Assembly: GCF_030730905.1 (NCBI RefSeq)
Contig: NZ_JAVAMP010000005.1
Location: forward strand, 163,990 to 227,989
DNA from: Chengkuizengella axinellae
GTDB lineage: Bacteria > Bacillota > Bacilli > Paenibacillales > KCTC-33759
Direction of reading: 5' to 3'
Length of the DNA: 64,000 nucleotides
The notes beneath the pieces were generated by a model, which had not been told where the DNA came from, ran no database searches, and worked only from the letters and a program-made list of their open reading frames with translations. A program made the position numbers and the translations under genes. Below are positions 36,078-44,696 of this stretch, in pieces. Positions within the stretch are counted from its first letter, which is position 1. Each line of letters begins with the position of its first letter.

Positions 36078-38498
36078 CTACTTCGCTTCTATCACTTCAT
36101 ATAAATCTTTTTGAATTTTTTCACTTTCAACAGCTTCCTTCCAAGGATCTTTTAATACAGAAAGGGCTGTATCCATTCTGGCACAAAGTTCTTCACGTTT
36201 CTCTTCATCTAATAAAATATCTTGAATATGTTGTACACCTAAACGATCAACCCATTCGGATGTACGCTCTCCGTAAACCCCTGTTTCACGATAATATTGT
36301 AAATAAGCCTCTGTATATTCAATGACTTCTTCTTCTGTTTTCACTGTTGCTACTAAATCACCTTTGCGGAGTTTAACCCCACCGTTACCACCAGCGTATA
36401 ACTCCCAGCCTCCATCAATAGCCACAACGCCTAAATCTTTGATACCTGATTCAGCACAGTTTCGTGGACATCCCGATACAGCCATTTTTACTTTTGCAGG
36501 TGTATTCAAACGTTCGAAACGTTTTTCTATCTGAATTCCCATTCCCATGGAGTCTGCTGTTCCAAATCGGCAAAACTCTTCTCCAACACATGTTTTTACA
36601 GTTCTCACAGCTTTACCATACGCATACCCTGAAGGCATATCCAGCTCTTCCCACATGTTTGTTAAATCTTCTTTTTTAACACCTAGCAAATCTATCCTTT
36701 GACCACCAGTGATTTTCACTTTCGGTACATTGTATTTTTCAGCTACTGTAGCGATTTTTTTCAGATCCGTTGGATTTGTCACACCGCCGTACATACGAGG
36801 AACTACTGAATACGTACCGTCCTTTTGAATATTCGCATGCATTCTCTCGTTGACAAAACGTGAAGTGGAATCATCTTGATATTGTTCAGGATGCACCATG
36901 CCAAGGTAGTAGTTGATAGCCGGTCTACACTTAGAGCAGCCTTCTTCATTTTTCCAACCTAGGACACTCATAACCTCACGTACATGAGAAAGTCCCTTTT
37001 CCTTAATCTGTACTACTATTTCGTCCTTTTCTAAATCAGTACATTCACACATCGTTTCTTTCTGAGCTGATTTATCGAATTCATCACCTAATGTGTACTC
37101 TAGTAAATCACTTACTAACGGTTTACATCCTCCACAAGAGCGCGAAGCCGTTGTACAGTTTTTCACCTCTTCAACTGAGGTTAATCCTTGCTCTTTAATT
37201 GCTGAGCAGATTGCACCTTTACTTACCCCGTTACAACCACAAATGATTTCATCATCACTCATGTCAGCAACACTAGAACCCCCACCTGCATTAGCACCTG
37301 GCTCTTGTAGTATCGCTGATTTTTCAAATCCAGTAATATCTGTTTCATTACGTATCATTTGCATTAATCTATTGCCATCTGAAGTGTCCCCGAATAACAC
37401 TGCACCGACAATTTTGTTGTCTCTAACTACTACTTTTTTGTATATACCTGAAAATTCATCTTCTATTTTAATTGCTTTTGTATCCTTAGCATCGTTAAAG
37501 TCGCCACCAGAGAATACATCTACACCAGATACTTTCAATTTTGTATAAACGACAGAACCTTCATATGGAGCTGTATCTACATCCGCAATTTTCTTTGCTA
37601 GTACTGCACCTTGTTCAAATAAAGGAGCAACTAATCCGTAACCAATCCCTCTGTGTTCTGCACATTCTCCTACTGCAAACACGTCTTCAACATTGGTTTC
37701 TAAATAATCATTTACCACAATACCTCGGTTCACTTCAATGCCAGAGTCTTTAGCAAGCTGGATATTTGGACGAATACCCACCGCCATAACTACTAAGTCA
37801 GCATCAACTTTTGAACCATCAGCAAATTTTAAACCTGTCACTCTCTTTTTACCTAAAATTTTCTCAGTTTGTTTACTTAGTAGAAAGTTCATACCCTGCT
37901 CTTCTAGTGAGTCTTGCAACATTTTGGAAGCCGTTCGATCCAACTGTCTTTCCATGATCGCATCACAGATATGAACAACATCAACCTTCATTCCAAGGTT
38001 CAAAAATCCTCTTGCTGCTTCTAAACCAAGTAGCCCTCCACCAATTACAACAGCTTTCTTATAGTTCTTAGCAGCTTCCATCATGTATTCACAATCCTGA
38101 ATCGTACGATAAGCAATTACACCTTCTTTATCTGCACCTGGCAATGGAAGCATAAACGGATCAGATCCGGTTGAAATGATTAATTTATCATAAGAAACTG
38201 AAGTTCCTTTATCACTTGTGACAGTTTTTCCTTCTGTATTGATCTCAGTGATCGTTTCCCCTGTATATAATGAAATGCCATGTTCTTCATACCATTCGTA
38301 GCTATTAATTACAATATCATCAACTTTGGAATCTCCCGCTAATACATAAGATAGTAAAATACGATTATAGTTTGGATGCGGTTCTGAACCAAAAATAGTA
38401 ATATCAAACTGATTTGGAGCTAGCTTTAAAATATGTTCAACTGTATTCACACCAGCCATCCCATTTCCTATCACCACTAGTTTTTCCTTCTGACTCAT
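36078..38498 (-). CDS. nirB: NAD(P)H nitrite reductase large subunit
   Basis: An 806-residue multidomain enzyme that reduces nitrite to ammonium. Order: an FAD/NAD-binding oxidoreductase part (GNGMAGVNTVEHIL at the N-terminus, VVIGGGLLGLEAARG near residue 150), two BFD-like [2Fe-2S] segments (ICGCNGVSKGAI and TASRSCGGCKP; CECTDLEKDE and GCSKCRPA), and the C-terminal sulfite/nitrite reductase part with siroheme/[4Fe-4S] ligands in CVGEEFCRFG and SGCPRNCAES. The full set is intact. The gene follows an ANTAR-type leader with terminator. Confidence 0.96.
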   Translation of the reverse strand: MSQKEKLVVIGNGMAGVNTVEHILKLAPNQFDITIFGSEPHPNYNRILLSYVLAGDSKVDDIVINSYEWYEEHGISLYTGETITEINTEGKTVTSDKGTSVSYDKLIISTGSDPFMLPLPGADKEGVIAYRTIQDCEYMMEAAKNYKKAVVIGGGLLGLEAARGFLNLGMKVDVVHICDAIMERQLDRTASKMLQDSLEEQGMNFLLSKQTEKILGKKRVTGLKFADGSKVDADLVVMAVGIRPNIQLAKDSGIEVNRGIVVNDYLETNVEDVFAVGECAEHRGIGYGLVAPLFEQGAVLAKKIADVDTAPYEGSVVYTKLKVSGVDVFSGGDFNDAKDTKAIKIEDEFSGIYKKVVVRDNKIVGAVLFGDTSDGNRLMQMIRNETDITGFEKSAILQEPGANAGGGSSVADMSDDEIICGCNGVSKGAICSAIKEQGLTSVEEVKNCTTASRSCGGCKPLVSDLLEYTLGDEFDKSAQKETMCECTDLEKDEIVVQIKEKGLSHVREVMSVLGWKNEEGCSKCRPAINYYLGMVHPEQYQDDSTSRFVNERMHANIQKDGTYSVVPRMYGGVTNPTDLKKIATVAEKYNVPKVKITGGQRIDLLGVKKEDLTNMWEELDMPSGYAYGKAVRTVKTCVGEEFCRFGTADSMGMGIQIEKRFERLNTPAKVKMAVSGCPRNCAESGIKDLGVVAIDGGWELYAGGNGGVKLRKGDLVATVKTEEEVIEYTEAYLQYYRETGVYGERTSEWVDRLGVQHIQDILLDEEKREELCARMDTALSVLKDPWKEAVESEKIQKDLYEVIEAK

Positions 38499-38587
38499 AT
38501 TAACTCGCCCCTTCCTTTATTTGTGAATCATTATGACTAACTTTGCATGTTTACTAATTCTAAAAGAAATTATTATCTATCCTATAA

Positions 38588-38670
38588 CAAAAAGAGACCT
38601 ACCAATGTGAAGTTTCTCACAATAGATAGGCCTCGTTGCCATCATTTCTTTACCGACACGCCATTGTGTC
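38588..38670 (-). promoter_or_regulatory. ANTAR-type antitermination leader of nirB-nirD-nasC
   Basis: Read on the minus strand: hairpin P1 GACACAATGGCGTGTC (38655-38670) with hexaloop AATGGC; hairpin P2 GATGGCAACGAGGCCTATC (38625-38643, one bulged U) with hexaloop AACGAG; then a terminator whose left arm GAGGCCTATC (38625-38634) is part of P2 and whose right arm is GGTAGGTCTC (complement of 38594-38603) before TTTTTG. Both loops have A at position 1 and G at position 4, the published ANTAR target signature. Binding of an ANTAR protein would hold P2 and prevent the terminator. The ANTAR protein is encoded at 40868. Confidence 0.85.
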
Positions 38671-38689
38671 ATTCGTTCTTGTTAACACA

Positions 38690-38729
38690 ATTATATGTCT
38701 TTTTATTTCCTGTGTCAAGTTTGTTTACA
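38690..38729 (-). promoter_or_regulatory. nirB promoter with overlapping GlnR/TnrA box
   Basis: A consensus SigA promoter: TTGACA (complement of 38713-38718), 17 bp, TATAAT (complement of 38690-38695). TGTCAAGTTTGTTTACA at 38713-38729 fits TGTNA-N7-TNACA exactly and overlaps the -35 box, centred near -37. Confidence 0.85.
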
Positions 38730-38801
38730 CAAAACTTTTATTATAGGTGATTTAATGATTTTTTACTTCAATTTGATGCTTTCGTGTAATGTTCATGTTA
38801 A

Positions 38802-40283
38802 CTATGCTACAACTTTTTCTCCAATTACTTCTTCCTCTATCTCTGCTGCTTGTTTTTCAATCAATTCCGTGTCAGGTTCTTTCAAGAAGAAACATGCTGC
38901 AAAACAAACAAGAGAAGCACAACCGATAACTACAAAAAATGCTTGAGGACTAACAAAAGTTAATATCGTTAAAAATGTTGTAGCACCTACATTCCCATAT
39001 GCTCCAACCATACCTGCTACTTGGCCCGTTAAACGTTTTTTAACTAAAGGCACCATTGAGAACACAGAACCTTCACCTGCTTGCACAAAAAACGAACAAG
39101 TCATAGTTAATACAAGTACCGCTACAATAGACCAGCTAGAATCAACGAATCCCAACCCAAAGTAGGTAATTGATAAACCAGCTACCAAAATCGTTAGGGT
39201 TTTCTTTCGGCCAAACTTATCACTTAACCAACCACCACTTGGACGTGCAACCAAGTTCATAAATGCATAACTAGAAGCTACCATCCCTGCTTGAGTTACT
39301 GAAAGGTTAAATGTATTTAAGAAAAATAGAGGCAGCATAGATACAACCGCTAATTCAGAACCAAATGTACAGAAGTAAGCTAAATCTAAAATAGCTACCT
39401 GCTTAAATGAATACTTTTCCTTTTCCTTAACACCCGCTCGTAAATGATCTTTATTCACTGACCATATCTTATAGCAATTTGAGACAAATAAAAATGTTAA
39501 TAATCCATAAATAAGACCTGATATCGTGCCATTAATCAATCCTAATCCTTGTACTTTCCAAGTCAGAACACCTAGAATTACAAACATTGGCAATGTCATC
39601 GCCATCAAGAAGATCATATCTCCATAACTACTAACTTCCATTGCACCACTTTTCTTAGGACGTTTAAATTGTCGGCCATCAGGAGTATCTTTCACAGATT
39701 TAAAATATATAAAGGAATAAATTAAACTTACTAATCCAGTTAAGCCAATTGCCCATCTCCAACCTTCTTCTACTCCAATCGTTTGTTCAAAAACGTAAAG
39801 CGCGATTAAAGGGAGAGAGAAAGCTGCTGCTGCAGAACCAAAGTTTCCCCATCCTCCATATACTCCTTCAGCAATACCAACTTGTTTTGCAGGGAACCAT
39901 TCAGATACCATTCGAATCCCTATTACAAAACCTGCTCCAATCATAGCAAGCAACGTACGTGCTATGAAAAGCTGTGTAAAACTATCTCCCAAAGCAAACA
40001 TAAAACAAGGAATACTCATGATGGCCATTAATGAAGAATAAACCTTACGCGGTCCAAATTTATCTACCAACATCCCAATAATAACACGTGCAGGAATTGT
40101 TAAAGCAACGTTCATTGTAAGTAGGACACCAACTTGTTGATCTGTTAAATTTAACGTTTCCTTAATGGTTGCTACAAAAGGGGCCATATTAAACCAAACT
40201 ACAAATGTAATAAAAAATGCAAATGTCGTTAACAATAAAATTCTAATATTTCCTTTGTATGGGTTGCCTGTGTTCGTACTCAA
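38802..40283 (-). CDS. narK: Nitrate/nitrite transporter (NNP family MFS)
   Basis: A 12-helix MFS protein of about 493 residues with the nitrate/nitrite porter features: WFNMAPFVATIKE in helix 1, GFVIGIRMVSEWFPAKQVGIAEGVYGGWGNFG (quoted in parts: GIRMVSEWFPAKQ and GVYGGWGNFGSA) and a second glycine-rich signature AGMVGAYGNVGATTF. It should import nitrate for the assimilation enzymes. The TTG at 40283 has AAGGAG 8 bases upstream; the GTG at 40292 overlaps that site. It has its own GlnR/TnrA box and ANTAR-type leader. Confidence 0.93.
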   Translation of the reverse strand: MSTNTGNPYKGNIRILLLTTFAFFITFVVWFNMAPFVATIKETLNLTDQQVGVLLTMNVALTIPARVIIGMLVDKFGPRKVYSSLMAIMSIPCFMFALGDSFTQLFIARTLLAMIGAGFVIGIRMVSEWFPAKQVGIAEGVYGGWGNFGSAAAAFSLPLIALYVFEQTIGVEEGWRWAIGLTGLVSLIYSFIYFKSVKDTPDGRQFKRPKKSGAMEVSSYGDMIFLMAMTLPMFVILGVLTWKVQGLGLINGTISGLIYGLLTFLFVSNCYKIWSVNKDHLRAGVKEKEKYSFKQVAILDLAYFCTFGSELAVVSMLPLFFLNTFNLSVTQAGMVASSYAFMNLVARPSGGWLSDKFGRKKTLTILVAGLSITYFGLGFVDSSWSIVAVLVLTMTCSFFVQAGEGSVFSMVPLVKKRLTGQVAGMVGAYGNVGATTFLTILTFVSPQAFFVVIGCASLVCFAACFFLKEPDTELIEKQAAEIEEEVIGEKVVA

Positions 40284-40342
40284 TACAATCACTCCTTAAA
40301 AAATAGTAATAAGAATTTGTAAACCTTTTGTGAGTTTCATCA

Positions 40343-40458
40343 GACACCCCATTGTGTCCAATAAATAAAACCTACCCATAAAATGATCCAATAATAACAA
40401 ATCATATATAGGTAGGCTCCTTTGCCTACTAACTTGAATCCAACACCTCATCGTGTTG
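40343..40458 (-). promoter_or_regulatory. ANTAR-type antitermination leader of narK, with an extra hairpin
   Basis: Minus strand: P1 CAACACGATGAGGTGTTG (40441-40458), loop GATGAG (G at position 1, G at 4); P2 GTAGGCAAAGGAGCCTAC (40412-40429), loop AAAGGA (A1, G4); a terminator pairing CCTACC (40411-40416, overlapping P2) with GGTAGG (complement of 40371-40376), then TTTTATTTAT. Past the terminator lies GACACAATGGGGTGTC (40343-40358), almost identical to P1 of the nirB leader, with no second P2 or terminator after it. Confidence 0.8.
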
Positions 40459-40478
40459 AAACGTTTTTAATTAATGTC

Positions 40479-40519
40479 ATTATAAAGTATTTTTATTTTC
40501 TATGTCAACTTAATTCACA
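40479..40519 (-). promoter_or_regulatory. narK promoter with overlapping GlnR/TnrA box
   Basis: TTGACA (complement of 40503-40508) and TATAAT (complement of 40479-40484) are 18 bp apart. TGTCAACTTAATTCACA at 40503-40519 fits TGTNA-N7-TNACA and overlaps the -35, in the same position as at nirB. Confidence 0.83.
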
Positions 40520-40730
40520 TAATTTTCTCATTTACATAAATTCATAAATCATTCGTAAATATTGAATTATTATACACTATTATTATGAAAACGCTCTCTT
40601 AATACGTATATTTATAGAAAAATAACAAACAATAATTCGGATTCCAGGGAATTCAACTCTCATTTTATGTTTAATTCCATTCAATAATGGACTTTTTATT
40701 GATAATTATGATATATTTATAACTAGTTGA

Positions 40731-40747
40731 TGTTAGTATATATGACA
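40731..40747. promoter_or_regulatory. GlnR/TnrA box upstream of the ANTAR gene
   Basis: TGTTAGTATATATGACA fits TGTNA-N7-TNACA. A possible -10 TATAAC lies at 40786-40791 without a good -35, which would suit an activated promoter. Elsewhere in 40520-40867 only A+T-rich sequence is seen; no terminator-type leader precedes this gene. Confidence 0.7.
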
Positions 40748-40867
40748 TATAGTTGTCCTTTTCAATTATTTAGCCTTTTTTTTCGTATAACATTAGATTT
40801 TAGTTAGATGTTTTATTTATTCCAATTATATATAGATAGAAAATATAACATTGATGGGGGTATTTTT

Positions 40868-41467
40868 ATGATACAAAATTTCCTTCTCATCAAAAGTTCA
40901 GCAGATGTTTCAGGTTTGGGAGAGGAAAGTATTAAATCTATTTCAGAGTTTATAGAAATGTTAAAGGAATTAGGTTATCGAGTTAAATCCATTACAACAG
41001 AAGACCATATTGAAAAAAAATCTTTAGATTCTATTGATGCTATCATTCTACAAATGAGAATATCCAATTTAAATCAGTGGACTCAAAAATTAAGTGCGAT
41101 CAAAGATTTACCTTTCATTTGGTGGTGTGATTCTCACACTGCAGTAAACGATAATTGTAAACTTGATCTTGGAATTGACGGCATTGTTTTTCCTCAAATG
41201 AAATCTGTCGAAATTCATTGGACCTTCCACCTATGCTCCAACCAGCACTTACAGAAAACGCAGTGGAAAAAAGAACGAGAACAGCTTTTGTCTAAATTAG
41301 AAGAAAGAAAGTGGATTGAACAGGCTAAAGGAATTATATCAAAAATCAAAAACATCTCAGAAGCTGAAGCTTACGATTTTTTACGCAAACAAGCGATGAA
41401 CGATAGAAAAAGACTGGCAGATGTAGCGATATCCATAGTAAAGGTTCATCAATTACTTAACGATTAA
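40868..41467 (+). CDS. ANTAR-domain transcription antiterminator (NasT/AmiR-like)
   Basis: Residues 138-195 are an ANTAR RNA-binding domain (LEERKWIEQAKGIISKI, then EAEAYDFLRKQAMNDRKRLADVA), preceded by a coiled-coil stretch. Residues 1-120 look like a receiver fold without its active site: the acceptor Asp is replaced by Gln62 (DAIILQMRIS), as in AmiR-type pseudo-receivers. It is therefore probably controlled by ligand or partner binding, not phosphorylation. GGGGG lies 7 bases before the ATG at 40868. Two leaders with ANTAR-type paired hairpins precede nirB and narK just beside it. No NasS-type nitrate sensor is encoded nearby; the next gene is TrpD2-like. Confidence 0.88.
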   Translation: MIQNFLLIKSSADVSGLGEESIKSISEFIEMLKELGYRVKSITTEDHIEKKSLDSIDAIILQMRISNLNQWTQKLSAIKDLPFIWWCDSHTAVNDNCKLDLGIDGIVFPQMKSVEIHWTFHLCSNQHLQKTQWKKEREQLLSKLEERKWIEQAKGIISKIKNISEAEAYDFLRKQAMNDRKRLADVAISIVKVHQLLND

Positions 41468-41484
41468 TCACTGGGAGGGAAAAA

Positions 41485-42498
41485 ATGATATCTTTATTAA
41501 AGGAAGTTGGCAGGGGAAAAAGAGGTGCTAAAGATTTATCCTACAAAGAGGCATTAAAAGCGGCAGAACATATTTTAACTGGTAAAGCTACACCATCTCA
41601 AATTGGTGCTTTCCTCATTGCAGAACGTATAAAAATGGAATCACAAGAAGAAATACAGGCTTTCATAGAGGTTTGTAAATTACACTCTTTAAGATATCCC
41701 ATGGAAAACAGCATAGATTGCGCTGGCCCATATGACGGTAGAAATTCTTCATTTATAGCAACCATTCCTACAGCTTTTGTTTTAGCTGCTTGTGGATTGC
41801 CAGTTACACTACACGGAGGTAAAACTCTACCTCCTAAATTAGGCGTAACTCTTTATGATGTCATGAATGAGATGTGTAGGGATGGTAACATTTCTAACAA
41901 AAACCTTCTTAAAGGTGCTGAAGAAGCTGGGATATTGTTTGTTGAAACCGAAAAGTGGTGTCCTCCACTAGAAAAAATGAGGACAATTCGAGAAGAAATC
42001 GGTATGCGTACTTTATTCAACACAGTTGAAAAATATTTACGCTTCTCTAATTCCTCTTATATGGCTGTTGGGGTTTTCCATGGAACTGTATTCGAAAAAA
42101 TGGCAAAACTTCTATCCAATCTGGGTATACAAAAAGGAATCATTGTACAGGGAATGGAAGGTTCAGAAGACATCTCTGTAGAAAAACAAACGCGCACGTT
42201 AATAGTTAAAGATGAACAGCATGAATTATTTATTATCGATCCAGAAGTATTAGAAATGCAATGTGATTTTCCTGAAGTAAATTGGACTGTAGAAAAACAA
42301 ACTTCTACAGCATTAGACGTATTAAAAGGAACTGCAGAGCTTCCATTTCATAATATGGTCATATTGAATAGTGCTGTTCGTTTGTGGGTTGCAGATAAAG
42401 TCGATTCAATTGAACAAGGTATATATAGTGTGCGTCACATTCTTGAACAGGGATTAGCATATAAACAATATCAAAAGTGGATTCGTGCCATCCATTAG
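41485..42498 (+). CDS. TrpD2-like (YbiB-type) glycosyltransferase-3 family protein
   Basis: A 337-residue relative of anthranilate phosphoribosyltransferase (TrpD). The PRPP-binding motifs are changed: the family GTGGDG position reads CAGPYDG (about 79-85) and KHGNRA reads LHGGKTLPPK (109-118), so tryptophan synthesis is unlikely. E. coli YbiB (TrpD2) of this type binds nucleic acids. It starts 17 bp after the ANTAR gene with GGGAGGG before the ATG, so they form an operon. A role in nitrate control is suggested only by position. Confidence 0.82.
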   Translation: MISLLKEVGRGKRGAKDLSYKEALKAAEHILTGKATPSQIGAFLIAERIKMESQEEIQAFIEVCKLHSLRYPMENSIDCAGPYDGRNSSFIATIPTAFVLAACGLPVTLHGGKTLPPKLGVTLYDVMNEMCRDGNISNKNLLKGAEEAGILFVETEKWCPPLEKMRTIREEIGMRTLFNTVEKYLRFSNSSYMAVGVFHGTVFEKMAKLLSNLGIQKGIIVQGMEGSEDISVEKQTRTLIVKDEQHELFIIDPEVLEMQCDFPEVNWTVEKQTSTALDVLKGTAELPFHNMVILNSAVRLWVADKVDSIEQGIYSVRHILEQGLAYKQYQKWIRAIH

Positions 42499-42532
42499 TA
42501 GTCATGTTTTAGTGTTTATTTTACAACATTCT

Positions 42533-42554
42533 ATTTATTTCTCGGGAAATAAAT
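42533..42554. repeat. 9-bp inverted repeat between trpD2-like and cytochrome genes
   Basis: ATTTATTTC and GAAATAAAT flank TCGG. There is no T-run. It may be a weak terminator or an operator for the cytochrome gene. Confidence 0.4.
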
Positions 42555-42673
42555 TCTGACAAATATTTCACATTTTCTCCTTTGTATTTCTCCCTTTTTT
42601 TATTTATGATAAAGGTAAATCTGGGTAACCTATGTTAATAACAATCAAAAATATAAAGGTTGGAGGGAGATTT

Positions 42674-43030
42674 ATGTCCAAAATGAAAAAAGTGTTTATT
42701 ATTATTTCTTTAATCACAATTTTCACAACAGCATGTGGGGATAATAATAACGTCTCCGAAGAAAATCAAACAAGTACCGCCGTAGATAAAAATTCCCCAG
42801 CATATGAGATTTATCAACAAAACGGTTGTATTTCATGTCATGGAACTGATTTGGAAGGAAAAATGGGATCGCTCACTAATTTGCAAGACGTTGGAGCTCG
42901 TTTAAACGAAGATGAGATCAAAAATACATTATTGAATGGGAAAACAGGAACGGTCATGCCTGCATATGGCGAAAGTTTATCAGAAGAAGACATAGACACT
43001 TTAACCAGTTGGTTATCCGAAAACCAGTAG
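42674..43030 (+). CDS. Cytochrome c551/c550-type lipoprotein
   Basis: The lipoprotein signal ends FTTAC (lipid Cys21). After an acidic/Ser-Thr linker, the heme site is CISCH (Cys52, Cys55, His56) and the likely Met ligand is in VMPAYGESLSEED. This is the small membrane-tethered cytochrome c used for electron transfer to oxidases in Bacillales (CccB-like). The open frame extends upstream, but GGAGGGAG lies before the ATG at 42674. Confidence 0.92.
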   Translation: MSKMKKVFIIISLITIFTTACGDNNNVSEENQTSTAVDKNSPAYEIYQQNGCISCHGTDLEGKMGSLTNLQDVGARLNEDEIKNTLLNGKTGTVMPAYGESLSEEDIDTLTSWLSENQ

Positions 43031-43115
43031 CATGAATTGAATGAAATTAGATTAGCTTTCAAACAAGTTACTATTCATGGTTCCACTTACACAAAACAAA
43101 AATCATTACATTGTT

Positions 43116-43148
43116 AAAACCACCCAAATAAATATGGATGGTTTTTTT
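43116..43148 (+). terminator. Terminator between cytochrome c and acpS, probably bidirectional
   Basis: AAAACCACCC pairs with GGATGGTTTT, followed by TTTT on the plus strand; the minus strand also ends in TTTT. It separates two convergent genes. Confidence 0.8.
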
Positions 43149-43164
43149 GTATATACATTCTCTT

Positions 43165-43548
43165 TTAAATTTCAATTACAGCAAAAGCTGCTGCCATTGT
43201 ATCACTATGTGTTATGCTGATATGTAATTTCACCTCAGATTTAATCCCCAATTTATTGACAATATCTGAAGAAATATTACACACAGGTTTTCCTAATGAG
43301 TTAGGGACAATGTTGATATCTTGAAAACCAATGTGTTTTCCGATTCCACAGCCCAAAGCTTTGACAATAGCTTCCTTAGCTGCAAATCTACCTGCTAAAA
43401 ATTCTACCCTATTTTTTCCGCGTTCCAAATAAATGTTTTTTTCTTGCGTCGTTAATATACGATTAACAAATCTATCTCCATGATTTTTGCTTATAATCTT
43501 TTTCACTCTAGATATTTCAATTAGATCATTCCCAATGCCGTATATCAT
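43165..43548 (-). CDS. acpS: Holo-[acyl-carrier-protein] synthase
   Basis: AcpS transfers 4'-phosphopantetheine from CoA to ACP. The family motifs are present: GIGNDLIEISRV (metal Asp), RFAAKEAIVKALGCGIG (metal Glu) and LHISITHSDTMAAAFAV. At 127 residues it has normal length. It follows nadE by six bases, in the same operon. Confidence 0.95.
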   Translation of the reverse strand: MIYGIGNDLIEISRVKKIISKNHGDRFVNRILTTQEKNIYLERGKNRVEFLAGRFAAKEAIVKALGCGIGKHIGFQDINIVPNSLGKPVCNISSDIVNKLGIKSEVKLHISITHSDTMAAAFAVIEI

Positions 43549-43554
43549 AATGAC

Positions 43555-44364
43555 CTAAATACCTGGAATCAAGTTTCTTTTATGTTCAGTGTTTGAATAT
43601 AATTGTTCTAACTTTTCTCTAACTTTTAGCTCCACTTCTTTACCTTCAAGAAAGTCACTATTTTGTTCATATGTAATACCTAATTCTGTTTCATCAGTCT
43701 GTCCCGCCCATAAACCAGCTGTTGGTGCTTTTTCAATCACAATTTTAGGTACACCTAGCTTTCCAGCCAACATTCTTACTTGTCTTTTAGATAATGTACT
43801 AAGAGGTGTTATATCTACTGCGCCATCTCCATATTTCGTGAAGAATCCTGTAAGCGCCTCAGAAGCGTGATCCGTTCCTACAACAAGTAAATTTCTTTCA
43901 AAAGCTAAAGCATATTGCATGACCATGCGAGTTCTTGCTTTTACATTCCCTTTTCCTTTAATACTTATATGTCTGGAATCTCCAAGATTTTTTAATGCAT
44001 ATTCTACTTCTAGCGCAATTTCATCTACAGCTTCTTGAATATTAGTTTCGGTAACAGATTTTAATTGAAAAGCTTTAGCAACTGCATAACTATCTTCGAT
44101 ATCTTCTTGTTTAGCGTAGGGTTGAAAAACACCTAAGGTTTCATAAGGTTTCCCTGTCTCTTCAGCCAACTCATCTGTAGCCATTTTACATAATCCAGTA
44201 GTAACAGCACTATCTACTCCACCACTAATCGCAATCAATAGACCTGTTGTATTTGATTGCACAATGTATTCTTTTAAAAAGTTCACTCTTTTGCGGATTT
44301 CTTCATCCACATCAATTTCAGGTTTCACACCTAACGCAGCAATGATTTCTCTTTGTGTACTCAT
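43555..44364 (-). CDS. nadE: NH3-dependent NAD synthetase
   Basis: NadE amidates deamido-NAD with ATP and ammonia. The PP-loop ISGGVDSAV is near residue 45; GTDHASEALTGFFTKYGDGAVDI and the C-terminal DETELGITYE and EHKR motifs are the family pattern. There is no glutaminase domain, so ammonia is the amide donor. The ATG at 44364 has GAGGTG six bases upstream; the GTG at 44373 overlaps that site. Confidence 0.95.
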   Translation of the reverse strand: MSTQREIIAALGVKPEIDVDEEIRKRVNFLKEYIVQSNTTGLLIAISGGVDSAVTTGLCKMATDELAEETGKPYETLGVFQPYAKQEDIEDSYAVAKAFQLKSVTETNIQEAVDEIALEVEYALKNLGDSRHISIKGKGNVKARTRMVMQYALAFERNLLVVGTDHASEALTGFFTKYGDGAVDITPLSTLSKRQVRMLAGKLGVPKIVIEKAPTAGLWAGQTDETELGITYEQNSDFLEGKEVELKVREKLEQLYSNTEHKRNLIPGI

Positions 44365-44601
44365 ATCCATCACCTCAAATAAATTCTATAACATCATCTA
44401 TATATGCTTATTTTACCATGAAGAAAGAATAAACACGATTTTTATGTACAAAATACACTATAATGAAACTTTCTTCTAGTGATGGTATTCAACTTCACCA
44501 ATTACAGTCCGCCAACTCTCTAAAAGAAGATGTTGATACGGCATAAAAATCGTGAATCTTGGTATTTAAATAAATTATTGATTTGCCATTTTTTGTACTT
44601 A

Positions 44602-44650
44602 AAAAGGGATATCCAATAGTCTATAAATGACTTAGTGGATATCCCTTTTA
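44602..44650 (-). terminator. Terminator of the bacilliredoxin gene
   Basis: AAAAGGGATATCCA pairs with TGGATATCCCTTTT, followed by TTAAG on the minus strand. The remaining gap 44365-44601 shows nothing I recognise. Confidence 0.82.
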
Positions 44651-44696
44651 GTTTAAATCCTATTGCTAAAAAGGAAATGTGTAATATTCAAGTTTT

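Noticed and set aside
38802..38946. Small plus-strand reading frames overlapping narK, nirB and other long genes
   Set aside because: They lie opposite or out of frame to well-supported genes, have no ribosome sites and resemble no protein.
41485..42498. Tryptophan biosynthesis gene trpD
   Set aside because: The PRPP-binding motifs are altered and no other trp gene is present; TrpD2-type is the better description.
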